Shown piece by piece: positions 26,801 through 38,500 of a stretch of 64,000 bases of DNA. Below the pieces are notes generated by a model, which was given only the letters and a program-made list of their open reading frames with translations, was not told where the DNA came from and made no database searches. The first letter of the stretch is position 1. Each line of letters begins with the position of its first letter. This DNA comes from Apteryx mantelli. Taxonomy: Eukaryota > Chordata > Aves > Apterygiformes > Apterygidae. The stretch spans positions 12,095,001-12,159,000 of the forward strand of contig NC_089991.1 of assembly GCF_036417845.1 (NCBI RefSeq). Reading direction: 5' to 3'. The translations under genes and the position numbers were made by a program.

Positions 26801-29800
26801 GCGACTGCTGCTCATCCTGGCTGCTTGCTGCCAGCTGTTGTGGGATGTGTCATTTCCAGGGCCCCCGAGGGAGCGGGGGGCCGAGGATGGACTCCGACAA
26901 CGCAGCTGAGGACAGAGCTTTATTTCCCTCTAAGCAATTCAGACTTCAGGCTCTCTGCTCCCAGTGTTGCACTTTGTAGTGATTAGGAGTAAACGCTTTT
27001 CCTTTATGTTCATATTTCCCATCTTGATATGTGGTTAGATAACAGAGTCATGGATTAAAATGTTAACAGCAAACAAGCCAGAGGAGAAACTTCCTCCTGC
27101 GGCGTGCAGTCCGACTGGATGCTTCTTGCTAGAAGGTGCTGCGAATGCCAAAACTTTACGAGGATTCAGAAAACGATTAGACAATGACAGGAAGAAAAAA
27201 AAATTCCTCAAGAGCTATTAAGTGCAAAGACAACCCCAGCACTGGAGATGGGAGGAAGCCAGGAGAGTTTTCTGGGGAAGCATCCCTACAGGTTTGCCCT
27301 GTCCATTCTGCTCTCTCCGTGACTCCTGCTCTTGGACTGAATCGGAGCCTGGGACTGGGCTGAAGGGCCTTGGTCGGACCCAGAAGAGCTGTTTCCAGGC
27401 TTCCTGAGGAGCTGGAATCACGCTGGAAGAGAAGTCTTCGGGATGAGGATCCATCATGGCGCTGGACCGGGGAAGGCAAAATGTGTCACTTCAGAAAAAA
27501 CTTCTTGAAAGAGGGAGCAAGGGAGGCTGCAAGAGATTTGTCTTGTTTTCCGCAGCTGAGACCGGCCCGTGGGAGTGCGAAGGCCTGAAACCGCTTGGGA
27601 TGAGGAGGGAGGAGGGATGTGCCGTCACGTTGCCGGGTCGGATGCCAGATGCTCGCTGGGGCTGGCCTTCAGCGGCAGTCGGAAAAACCTCGCCGCATTA
27701 ATGGCGACGCTTGTATTAAACACAGCCTATACCCTCAGATGTCCAAGGAGTAACAACCTAAACCACATTTCATTCCTCTGTTGCCGGCTTTTCAGGCTGG
27801 ATGAAAGCCTACTCTAGTCCACTTCTTCCAGCTATGGCTGTTAGGCAAAATAACGCCCTCCCCTGAATCCATCCTCTCCCGCTCCAGCTCCCACTCTCTT
27901 GCTTCCCAGCCTGCTACCCTGCCCCACCGGTACCTTTCTGCGCGGCCGGACGTCAGGTGCGAATTTAACCCACTCATGATGCCTCTCCCTCTCTGCCCAC
28001 CCCACCACAGGCCACCCGTGAGCACGCTGCGTCCCCACGGTAAACGCAGGGTGACTTACCCCTCTTTGGTCACTTTGCTTTAATCCTCCCGGCTGGACGT
28101 GACACAGGGCTGGCGACCGGCCGCTGGCCGCTCCGCCGCTGGCGACAGGGACAGCCCAGTGCTAGACCCCCGCGGCGTCGGGGCTCTATTCCGGCACCGA
28201 GCCGCGTGTTGGGGCAGTGTTTCATGCTTGCTGGTGTCGGCTGATAAACCTTTGATTTTTCACTTCTGGGAATAACAGCACGGTAATGAATTATATTCAC
28301 AAGAATAACTGTAATAGTCATAAAACTGCAAATAGAAGAAAACTGTAAATCAATCACCTCCTTGTAATGTGCTTACTTTGTCTGAATCACCCTCCCTGGG
28401 CAGATTATCAATTTTATTTGGCTTTTCCATCCTAAACTTTTATTAAGTGGGGTGCCTCATGCGTAAAGATACAGAGCACGAGTCATATGTTCCAGGGATT
28501 TATCTGTTTATTTTGCTGCCTTGCCTCGCTCGTCCTCCCTCCCGCGCGCACTTCTCTGGACCTGCAGGCAGCTGACGTCTGGCCGTAAAAGACACATGTC
28601 CCTAGTGTCACTTTACCTTTATTATGCAAAAAGATAAATGCTGCCATGCTGCACAGTAATGAACACGACTTCCTTTGCGCTGTGCAGAATTACCCAGACG
28701 CTGCAGCAGATTTCGACTTCCGTGTAATTAAAAGGGGAACTGATGAGCACGTACCCCCAGAGGAAGCCATGGGCCGGATCCCGGACCCCGGCGCGTCCCG
28801 GGCTGCCGGTACGAAGCTGCCACTGCCCCATCCAACAGCACAGCCCGGGGGAGAGGAGCGGGAGGAGGCAGCGGGGACACCTGGGTGGGCAGGGCCGGGA
28901 GACGAGGTGGCACGGCTCTTCCCCAGCGCTCGGGTAAGCCGGAGCCGCCCCAGGGCTGCTGCAGCGCAGGCACCGGTGCACAGGCGGGTCGGGAGCGGGG
29001 ACGTGACCGTGACACTTGATTCCGGCTTTACTGGGGCTGAGCACAGATGGAGAACGTGGTTTTGGATACAGACCTGCTGCACAAAGTGCTACCAAGTGTC
29101 TTTCCTATAGCATTCGATGTGTTTTTCCTGGGCCTGCAGAAGGGAGGGAGCTTTCAGAGAAGATTTTCTGGGTCTAACAGTGAAGGGAAATAACACGCAA
29201 AGGGCAAAAAATGTCCCCTTCTTTTCTCATTTCTATTAGAGGATTATATCAAAAAGGCCTTTGCATTTCTCTCACTACCGATTCTCCTGTGTTTTCTAGC
29301 AGTTGAAATCCACTGATTTCAAATGGGTTAAATTGGTGTAAAGCTGGAATGGGAACAATGGTGAATCAGGATGCAAAAGGCGATGTGCAACCAAGATAGC
29401 CGGGGGAAAAGGTACAAATTACACTCAGCAAAATGCAGCTGTTGGGTTCAATGATCTTTTCAAAGCTGAGCAGCAAGCTGGAGTGGAGTTTGCTTCAGCT
29501 GGACGTCAGCTTGCCAGGGCCTTCCTGGTGTTTTGTTTGGCTTTTGGAAGCACAGGCTGCAATTTTCCATTGTAACGCGTCAGGGAAAAAGAGAAAACCC
29601 ACAGAACAGGTTATTTATGAGAAGCTTCTCTTAGAAATTTCCATCTGTGATCTGAAATTACCAAGTAATGTAGAAATGCGGAGCTGTTGCTCCAAATACT
29701 CCTGTCGAATATGCTTCCGCCACCGCTTTTCATGCGAGTTCAGCTTCCTTCTCCCTGGGCTCTGCAACCGCCACCTCCCCGGCTGCGGCCGCGGCTGCTC

Positions 29801-32800
29801 CTGCCCGGCTGCTGCGACGGTCTGGTCTCCGGGCTCACGCAAGGGAAATCCCTTGTTTGGGGCCCTCGGGAGGAGGACGAGGAGCCTCTGGCGCGGGAAC
29901 GGCAGCCCGACCCCCTTGCCCAGCTCAACAGCAGCACGGAGGCTGGCTGGTTCGGGGCACCCGCCGTTCGGTGAGGCTGCAAGAGGTGACCAAAGGAAGC
30001 GTTCAGGCAGTTTTCATGCCCGTAAAGCTTTTCTTTGAGTCCAAGACCCAGATTTCATGAGTCAATGAAAATCGCTCCAGCGAGTTAATGACAGCTCGTG
30101 GAGCTGAGCCTTTCTCCACCCTTTGAGGACTCCTAATCAGTCCCTTCTGCGGTGTCTCCACAAGCTCAGATGAACCTGAGATACCTCTGCCCAGCCAGGG
30201 GACTGCTGGAGGTGGCCCTGTCTGCTCCGGCTCCTTGCCAGCCCCGGGCTGCTTTGCTGAGCCCTGCAGCCCGGACGAGAGCTCGGGGCTGTGCATGTTC
30301 GCGCAGGTGCCAACCTTGGGGCGTCTTCCTCCCTGCTCGCAGGTCGCTCCCGTCACGGCACACCCGGGCATCGCCCAGGTTTCCATGCGCACAGCGCCGG
30401 GGTGACCGGAGCGGACTCAGCCTCTCCTTGCCACCTCTCCCGGGCTTTGGCCAGTCTCGTAACCTGATTTCATGGTCTCACTAGATGGGATCACGGTTTG
30501 AGCCTGGAGAAGTGTCAGCTCGCCAGCCCTTTCCCAGTGACTGCTGGAGGGAGTCTGGCTTTTCCGGGACTCCTGTTTGGCCTGATCTGAGCAAAACCAG
30601 CGAGCCGCCGGGCAGGCTCATGCTTCCATCTCCGCAGCGAAGCACAAGCTGTCGCTGACTTAGGCAGAGCTGGAAAACAGACAAAAACGAATTGCAGAGG
30701 TGAGTTAGATGGGGTGTGGGTGGCGGACACGGAGAGAGCGCAGCTATTTCGGTGAATCATGTAGGTGCTTCACGCAACATGCGTGGCCTGATCCTGCACG
30801 AGCTCAAGCAGAGCGGGTCATTGGGGAATAAGCAGCACCTGGGGCAGCGAGCAGGGAGAGCCCCTGAGGCCAGCGCAGGGATGGCCAGGCATGGGGTGAC
30901 CCCCGGTGACCGGGGGTGCAAAGGGGTGCGCTGCACAGCTCGGCACCCCATCTCGGCGTAGGCTTTCCCTGCCCTGCGGGAGTCCAGCCTGGACTTCGGG
31001 GAGATGGTATGGCCCAGCAAGCCCTCATGTGAGCTTGCTGACCACCATCACCTCCGCAGGTCACCCTCCTCTTTGGTGTGCAATTTCTGTGCACAGGGGT
31101 CCCGGGGGCTGAGGGACAGAAGCAAAAAAAGCCTGTGTGGAATACCCGTGGGGGTGTACAACTTGCCCTCTCTTTCTCCAAGGAAGGCTGAGAGAGCGGC
31201 TTGGTATTTGTGCTGTTGCTCAGCTCTGGGAGCTGGAGAAGAGTTGTGCTTAGAAGAAGGGGAAAAAAAAACCCCACCTTGTAGAAATTGGATTTTAAAG
31301 ACAAGTCCGAACTTCAAAAGTAGCTGCAATTTGAACATGAATCTGCTCTTTGCAGCCAATTAGCAAGGCTGCGAAAGCAGCAGGAGCGTCTTATGTTTTG
31401 ACAGTGTTAAAAAGGCACTGAAACTAAACAGTGTGGATTGAACACACCACCCATGCAAGCTGTCGCTCCGGCACGAGCTACCCATCGCCGAGCTGATCTG
31501 CCGGCGGCCTTCAGCAGCATGACAGATCCCGGGAACTGGGCACCGGTGAGGGAGAGCAGAGCAACGGTGGGATCCCAGCCCGCCTGCCAAGCCACGGGCA
31601 TCCCTTCCCTGCCCAGCTGGGGTCGTGCCAACGGGAGAAAACATCACATTTTTGGCAGACTCCAGCCAGGGCAGTTCTGCATGCAGGAGTCTGTGATTAT
31701 AGCATGCGGTCCTCTCTTTTTCTCCTTGGAGTGAAGGTTTTACAGCTCACAGGGACTGTGGGGTGAAAGTGCCTTGGCTGTGAAATGCATTTTTTCTGAA
31801 GGACTATGCAGAGAGGGTAGGAGGGAGATGGTGATGACACAGGAGCCAGGATGGACTAGAGGTGGGACGAGAGGACTGGCAGGACATGCTGGGGGTGAGA
31901 GTGCTTCTCCCAGCCCTTTTCTTACCCTCTCCCCAAAACTCCCACAGGCCACGACCGGATCCAGGGTGCAGGGCAGGGTGCTGTGGCCTTGTGCAGCACA
32001 GGACGTCCCTGTGCGGGCTGCGACATGCGACATGCTGAGCTAAAGCTTTCTTGGCTCTAATCAGAAGGATTTTCTTGTCCTCCAAGGACTCTGGCCAGAC
32101 TTGGATGGCAAAGTCTGGCCAGACTCCAGCCAGAACTGAATTGTGAAAGCAACAAGAGATGGTTAAAATGTGAAGCAGGAGCCCCTGAAATTCAACGGCA
32201 TTTAGAGCCCTGGGCTGGGCTGGGCTGGGCTGGAGAGAGGGCAGTGCAGCTGGGATGCTCTGGCTCCCTGGCTCTGCTCCATTAAACAGATGAGTTTGCG
32301 GCTGTTTTGCTTTCCCAGCAGAGTGAACGGATGGGTCTGCTCCCAAATTCATTTAGCAGACTTGGTCTTTGGAGACTCGGAGGCTGCCCTGTCTTGCCCA
32401 ACGGCCAGGGCGCAGCTGAGCGAGGAGAGAGGAGGGAGGGGAGACGCTTGCTCGAGAGACGCTTGGCACGTCCCACCCCCGGGGAGAGGCTTCCCTGCGG
32501 GCCGGGGAGGGGATGCTCACACTCCTGCTGCCTTTATGCCGTTTTCCACCGGATACAACTGAATAGACCCTCAGACCATTCCTCCAGGGTCTCTGAAACG
32601 CTGAGGCTCTCAGTGAGATGGATTTTGTTCCCTCCCTTGACTAATGAACAGGAAGGTCTCCGTGTCCGATATCCGGGCTCACCCCCCCAACCCCCCCCAT
32701 TCCCTCTGTTCATATCAAGGGCCTTTTGGTGCAATTTTCTCATGGTTTCCTAGCGAGAAGAGGTTGGCCTGGTAATACTGTGCAGGTGTGTCCACTGGTG

Positions 32801-32985
32801 TCTCTCTTCCTTTAACGTTTGGATCCGGTGGCCAACAGCAGCTGAATTTGACGGAGGATAGACGTCTCCCTGATACTCATCAGCTCAGTCGAAATTTTGT
32901 GCAGGCAGGTCACCAGAAACCCTCCCACCTGGGAACGAAGGCTGTGCAAGTCCAACCTTTACTAGACACCAGAGAATCCGCACAA
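20859..32985. other. GC-rich intergenic sequence, no gene assigned
   Basis: Patchy CpG-rich segments (about 21940-22150, 23100-23560, 24560-24780, 25060-25260, 26470-26600, 28090-28200, 28760-29010) are interspersed with neutral sequence. A GGGCT run lies near 32215, and a 14-bp palindrome AGTCTGGCCAGACT lies at 32112-32125. No exon, RNA gene or transposon was recognised. Confidence 0.35.
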
Positions 32986-33736
32986 ACCCCAGCGCCCGGG
33001 GCTGATGGCGACGAAACGAGGCCCCGTGAGCTCCGCCGCTCGTGCGAGCCCTCGTTCCGCCGCGGCTCCGTGTGCGCTGGGGACGCACCGAGGCCGCGGT
33101 CCCTCTCGCTCGATCCCCGCGGCGCGAGCGGGGCTCCCAGGAGGGGCCGCCGGAGCCCCGCAGCCCCCAGGCCCCGTCGCCGCGCGGAGCCGCGCGAAGG
33201 CAGGCGCCTGCCACGAGCACGGGCCGATTCCCGGCTAACGCGGCCGCAGCCGCCAACTAACGCGGCGCAAAAGCAGGGCCAACGCTAACGGCTCCTTGGC
33301 GTGCTGCAGCCACCGCGGCCGCCTCCCCGCCCCCCGCTCCCGCACCGAATTAACGCGGAGCCGCAGCGCAGGCAGCTCGCCTCCGCCCGAGCGCGCAGCG
33401 AGGGGGCGGCGGGGGGAGGCGCGCGGTGACTCACTGCCCGGCTCCGCGTTTCGGGAGGGTTTGTCTGTTCCGGAGGTGACCGCTGGAAACCAGCCCCCCC
33501 CGCCCTTGCCCTCCCCAAGCCGAGGGGAGCTGTGACAGCTCGGTTTAGGGCTGGATAATGAGGCAGCTGTGAGGAGGACAGGGGCAGCGGGAGCCTGCGC
33601 TTGCCGAACCGTTCGCCTTAATTGATCACATATTTTTATGCGTGGTTTGTTCCTTTAAGGCGACCGCAAGCCCCGTCTCCCGCAGCACCGGCATGAAAGG
33701 AGCAGCGCTGGAACTCGCCCAGGCCGAGCCCCGGTG

Positions 33737-33820
33737 CGGCACGGCACGGCACGGCACGGCACGGCACGGTGCAGCGCGGTGCAGCACGGCGCAGCGGGCG
33801 GCCGCAGCGGGCGGCCGCAG
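33737..33820. repeat. CGGCA pentanucleotide repeat and adjoining duplication
   Basis: A (CGGCA)n run of about five or six units (33737-33768) passes into degenerate GTGCAGCACGG units. It is followed by a direct duplication of CAGCGGGCGGCCG. It lies inside a CpG-rich block. Confidence 0.8.
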
Positions 33821-34574
33821 CGATCCTCCTCACCGCCCGTGGGGCCGCCGGCCGCCCACGCGGGGTAAAGGGAAGGTGGCTGCTGCTGCGGCGCGAAGGG
33901 AAATGCCCGGCTAGCCAAGCCGGACCAATAAGTAATTGCTCGGAAGTGTTTCCCCCGGGTAATTAAGTCGCTGTAATCACTAAATCCCTCAGTCAAAGCT
34001 GCATCTGTTAATCTACGAAGAAAGAAGAACAAATCAAATCCTTCTTCATCGGCTTTCGTCTCCTGCCCTCCTGCAGGGAGCCCCACGGCGATGAGCAGGC
34101 CCTTTCCAAGGCGGCCGGCGCGGGGATGCGGCCCCCACCCGCGGGTGTCCCTGCGTGGCCCGCAGAGGCCAGGCGGCCCGCCGGGGGGGCAGCGACGGAG
34201 GGGACGGGGCGGGCTGCCTGGCACGGCGTTAATCTCGCCTCTAATTACAGTGCAGCAGCTGAAACGCGGAGCACAAAGCCGCCGCAGAGCTCATTTCATG
34301 CTCCAGGGCCGGGGGCACACGTGCGCTTGGCCAGGCGAGGACACGGACCTGAGGCGGTCCGGCCAGGTCCCACCTCGCAGGGGGACATCTCCGAGTAGGG
34401 CGAGGGTGCAGCTCTATCCTCGCCTGCGTTTGGGCTGGGTGCTCGGGGGTCACCTGCCCGTGGACCCCGCCAGGGCTTTAACACGCTGTGTTTGCCGCCT
34501 CGGAGGAAACGCCGCTGCCGGATGGGCTGTCAGAGCCCACCTGGGTCGCGGCGAGGGGCCGCGGGGCCCGTGGC

Positions 34575-34589
34575 GGGGGGGGGGGGGGG
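34575..34589. repeat. G15 homopolymer in a CpG-rich block
   Basis: An uninterrupted run of about 15 G within a GC-rich segment. It could form G-quadruplexes and is prone to sequencing or assembly length error. Confidence 0.7.
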
Positions 34590-34881
34590 TGCCGGTGCGC
34601 AGGGAGCAGCCGCCGCTCCCCTCGGCCGCGGAGACCAGCGCGGGCTGCAGCCTGCCCGCGCCCGGGAGCGCCGGGCTGCTCCCCGTGCCCAGAGCAAGAG
34701 CTGCCTCTAGCGGCGACGGAGCCGCCTCGGGGCCCGCGGAGCTCCCGCGAGGCAGCTCCTTCCTCACCCCGCGCTGCCGTGGGCTGGCCGGCTCGGATGC
34801 GCCCCGACACGCAAGCAACCGTCTGGGGCTGCTCCCAGCTCCAGCCAGGCTGCTGTCGCACAGAGAAGCAGAAGAGCAGGG

Positions 34882-35573
34882 CCCCACGGCATCCTTTCCC
34901 CATGGCATCCTTTCCCCATGGCATCCCTTCCCAATGGCATCCCTTCCCCACAACATCCCTTCCCCACAGCATCCCTTCCCCACGGCATCGCTTCCCCATG
35001 GCATCCTTTCCCCATGGCATCCCTTCCCCACGGCATCGCTTCCCCATGGCATCCTTTCCCCATGGCATCCCTTCCCCACAACATCCCTTCCCCACAGCAT
35101 TCCTTCCCCACGGCATCTCTTCCCCATGGCATCCCTTCCCCACGGCATCTCTTCCCCATGGCATCCCTTCCCCATGGCATCTCTTTCCCACAGCATGCCT
35201 TTCCCATGGCATCCCTTCCCCACAGCATCTCTTTCCCACAGCATCCCTTTCCCATGGCATCCCTTCCCCACAGCTTCCCTTCCCCACAGCATCTCTTCCC
35301 CACGGCATCTCTTCCCCATGGCATCCCTTCCCCATGGCATCTCTTTCCCACAGCATGCCTTTCCCATGGCATCCCTTCCCCACAGCATCTCTTTCCCACA
35401 GCATCCCTTTCCCATGGCATCCCTTCCCCACGGCTTCCCTTCCCCACAGCATCTCTTCCCCACGGCATCTCTTCCCCATGGCATCCCTTCCCCATGGCAT
35501 CCCTTTCCCACGGCATCCCTTTCCCATGGCATCCCTTCCTCACAGCACCCCTTCCCCACAGCATCCCTCCCCA
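34882..35573. repeat. 16-bp minisatellite, about 43 units, with 160-bp higher-order repeat
   Basis: The unit is CCCCAYRGCATCCCTT and variants, repeated with a strict 16-bp period. In its right part, blocks of ten units repeat: 35141-35300 and 35301-35460 are nearly identical, and a partial third copy follows. In the left part a 48-bp (three-unit) period is visible at about 34981-35070. The array has no stop codon in any frame over most of its length, on either strand, so it creates long artificial open frames. The plus strand is pyrimidine-rich. Confidence 0.97.
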
Positions 35574-38500
35574 CCACCTGCATCCCCCTTCTCCAGCCAT
35601 GTTTGGCTGGTCCCTGGCGTGCCGTTGCCCCTTCTGCCAACTTTCAGCCCAAACCCTGGCTCTGATCTCCTCTGTGTGTTGTTGCTGTTTGGATTCAGCC
35701 TGGCGCTTACAAACCCTGCCCAGGGTTTCGGTTAAGCAGACTGCCTGTCCTCAGCAGCCTTGCGCTGCCGAGACGAGAGCAGCAGCCAACATGCCCTGCA
35801 CTTCGCTGCATCCCTTCAAGGTCATCTGGATCAGAGGCAAAGCACTGGTGCTCACAGGCAGGGAGAGATCAGCAGGGCTGTTTGGCAAATGATCGGAAAC
35901 ATGGACCAGATGTGGGCTTCGTTACGGGGTGGCTTCACTGGTGTACAGGAAAAGTTGGGGTACCAAAGAGAACTGATCTGTCCCAGTAGCCCTGTGGCCG
36001 GTACGGTGCACACTTAGGATCTCGTACACAGCCCTCAGCCCTGCGCAGTCCCCTCACACCCTGGCTGCATCCTGCCCTCCCTCTAAGGTTACCTTCCCTG
36101 ACCTGGGACCTCTTTACACCAACATGTGAGAACAGAGGAAGCACCAAAGCGACCATGCAGCAGTAAAAGCAGGAGCATAATCTCCTACCTTGCATTTTTT
36201 CATCCCCAAATACTCTCTGATGCACTTCAGACACACACAGCTGACAGCAGTGTGAGTCCCTCATGTCCTGTCCTCTCTGGGAGTCCCACGGTGGATTTTG
36301 AGAGGATGAGTAAACCCCTCATCCCTAGCTGGGAGGAGCCCAGGCCAGCTGAGCTTCACCAGCACCCACTGGAAGCAGAGGTGTCTTCTCCGAGATGCAG
36401 CTGGTCCTCTGCACTTCTTCCCACTTTATTCAGAGCAATTCTAGTGACAAGAGATTTCCTTGATCACCCACGCAGGGGTACTTCTCCGTGCTCCTGTGCT
36501 CCTGGGACAAGGAACTAGACTGTGAAGCTTCAGAGGAAGGCTGGAAATCCTGAGAACATCTAAGATGAAACTCAGGGAGGAAGACAACAGGATGGAAGTG
36601 TACAGAGAGTTGGGACTGAGACTCCTAGCTCAAATTCACAGGGAAAAGACAGCTCAGTAAAGCACCCTCATATACAGCCAGCCTGTGCTGCTTGCTGCCA
36701 GCTGAGGAGAACACTGTGGTCAAAGAATGTCAGGAGAATTGCTGTTCTTTATGACCACTAATGGCATTTGCAGCTCTGCATTTAAAGATGACGATAAAGG
36801 TAATCAAACTGTCAGGAACAAAGACAGATGAAGAGCTTGCTGGAGTCAGCAAGGGATTCCCTACTTTCAGGTAACAGCTGTGATTTACTTTTCATTTGCA
36901 CCTATGGACTCAGAGCAAGGAGCAGAGCTGCAGTACTTTACCAAAGCACTGTACGGAGGAGTACAAAGGACACTGAATTTACCTGCTCTTGAGCTTACAG
37001 ACCACTTTATACCTTTTTTAGACCTCGCCATGAAATACCATGAGGGTTATGTTTCCCAGAAAATGTTTTGGTAAGCAGAATTCACTGATGAGCTAAACAA
37101 CTAACAGCATTACTTTTTGCAGCCAGATGTGTCCTAACAAACAGCTACCTCCATTTCCCTTCCATCTCCTCCCACATAAAGTTTTGACAAGATCCTGACA
37201 GAGCCAGCACTGCAGTCCTTGTGATCTGTCCAAGCTGTGAAGGACATGGTTCTTTCAGAGGTACAGGCTAGAAAACAGCGGTGGAGATAGAGAAAAGGGA
37301 GGTAGGTGGAAGGACTCCCCAGTGGCATAGCCGTTGACCTTGACCTGACAGCAAGCCACAGCTTGGACCTTTGATGGCCTTGGATCCCTAGCTGTGAATT
37401 GGAGGCTAAAGTATAGCCCTCCCTTGCTGTTCTCTGAGCTCTGGCTTTGTCATGAGTCTGGTGTCCCTTCTTTCTTCTGTTTTCAGATGTTGTCTCTTTT
37501 CTCATATCTTACCTTTGTATATTGTCACATAGACAGCAGGGACAGCCAACGGCCTTACTTTCTTGACAAAATAGTCATTCAGCACAGTTCTATGTCTTTG
37601 CTGATATTGTCTCCATGCAACCTGTGTTTGAAGGATTGTGTTTGCTTTATTTCATGGGGTTAAAAAAACACTAAGAAAACAGCTTTACTAAGAAGTGTTC
37701 TAGCAGTTAATTAGCTTTAACATTGGAAGGGCCACTGCCCAGCAGCTAAAAATCATCATGTTTGAATGGTGAATTAAGTCAGCCAACCAATAAATCTGAG
37801 CAAGAAAACAGTCCCTTTAGCTCAGAGGAGTTCTCTTTCCTCAGAGTACTGATAAATGGCTTTTTCTGAGCGCCCACAAGGTCATCAAATTAATAAAGCA
37901 TTTCAAGTAATGTATGGAACTGAACTGACACCCTGCTGCAAGAGATTTGTTGTTAAAACAACTCTCAAGCAATGGGGTGTGAGGCATATAGGATTTCTAA
38001 AATAAACCCGTGTTCTAATCTAGGACAGTTGTCCAAACTCCTTCATGTTTGTTCTTGTCCACTGTCCTCCTACCTCCTCATTATTTTGGAGAGTTACACT
38101 CGAGAAAAACTCACAAAAGAAAAAAAAGAAGGAAGGAAAATGAAAATTTTGGATTTTCCCATTGACCAGGCAAGAAACTCAGAATATTTACAATTAGAAA
38201 ATTTAAGAGATGGCACCATGGATTGAAAATAAGTGAAATGCTAAAAAGTCCTTGAAATGACAGTGGGACATTCTCAAGTGCCCCTTTGCAGGGGCAGTTT
38301 TCCATCCCCTAGCACATACATGTATGAAGCTATTGCAAGAGAAACGCTGCACCCAAAACACTGGAAGGAGTTACTAGCTCTACGTGGACAGGGACTGAGA
38401 TTATTAGCTGCCAGCACTAATGGCAGGGACATTTGCATGACCCAGCACAGATAGACAGCAAGAAGGGTCAAAGCAAAAGAAGCCACACTCAAACAATTCT

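Larger units (their letters stand above)
32986..34800. other. CpG-rich block with possible conserved elements at 33600-33665 and 33945-34060
   Basis: Dense CpG sequence encloses two AT-rich islands (TTAATTGATCACATATTTTT; GGTAATTAAGTCGCTGTAAT). It could be a CpG-island promoter, but I found no coding first exon on either strand. In the human order GALNT10 follows MFAP3 on this side, and no GALNT10 exon was seen. Confidence 0.4.

Noticed and set aside
34091-35892. Open frames of about 280-520 codons on both strands
   Set aside because: They are produced by the stop-free 16-bp minisatellite in all frames, and no domain or splice signal supports a gene.
36880-37074. 64-codon plus-strand frame
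   Set aside because: Length is compatible with chance and no family is recognised; flanking acceptor-like and stop signals are weak.
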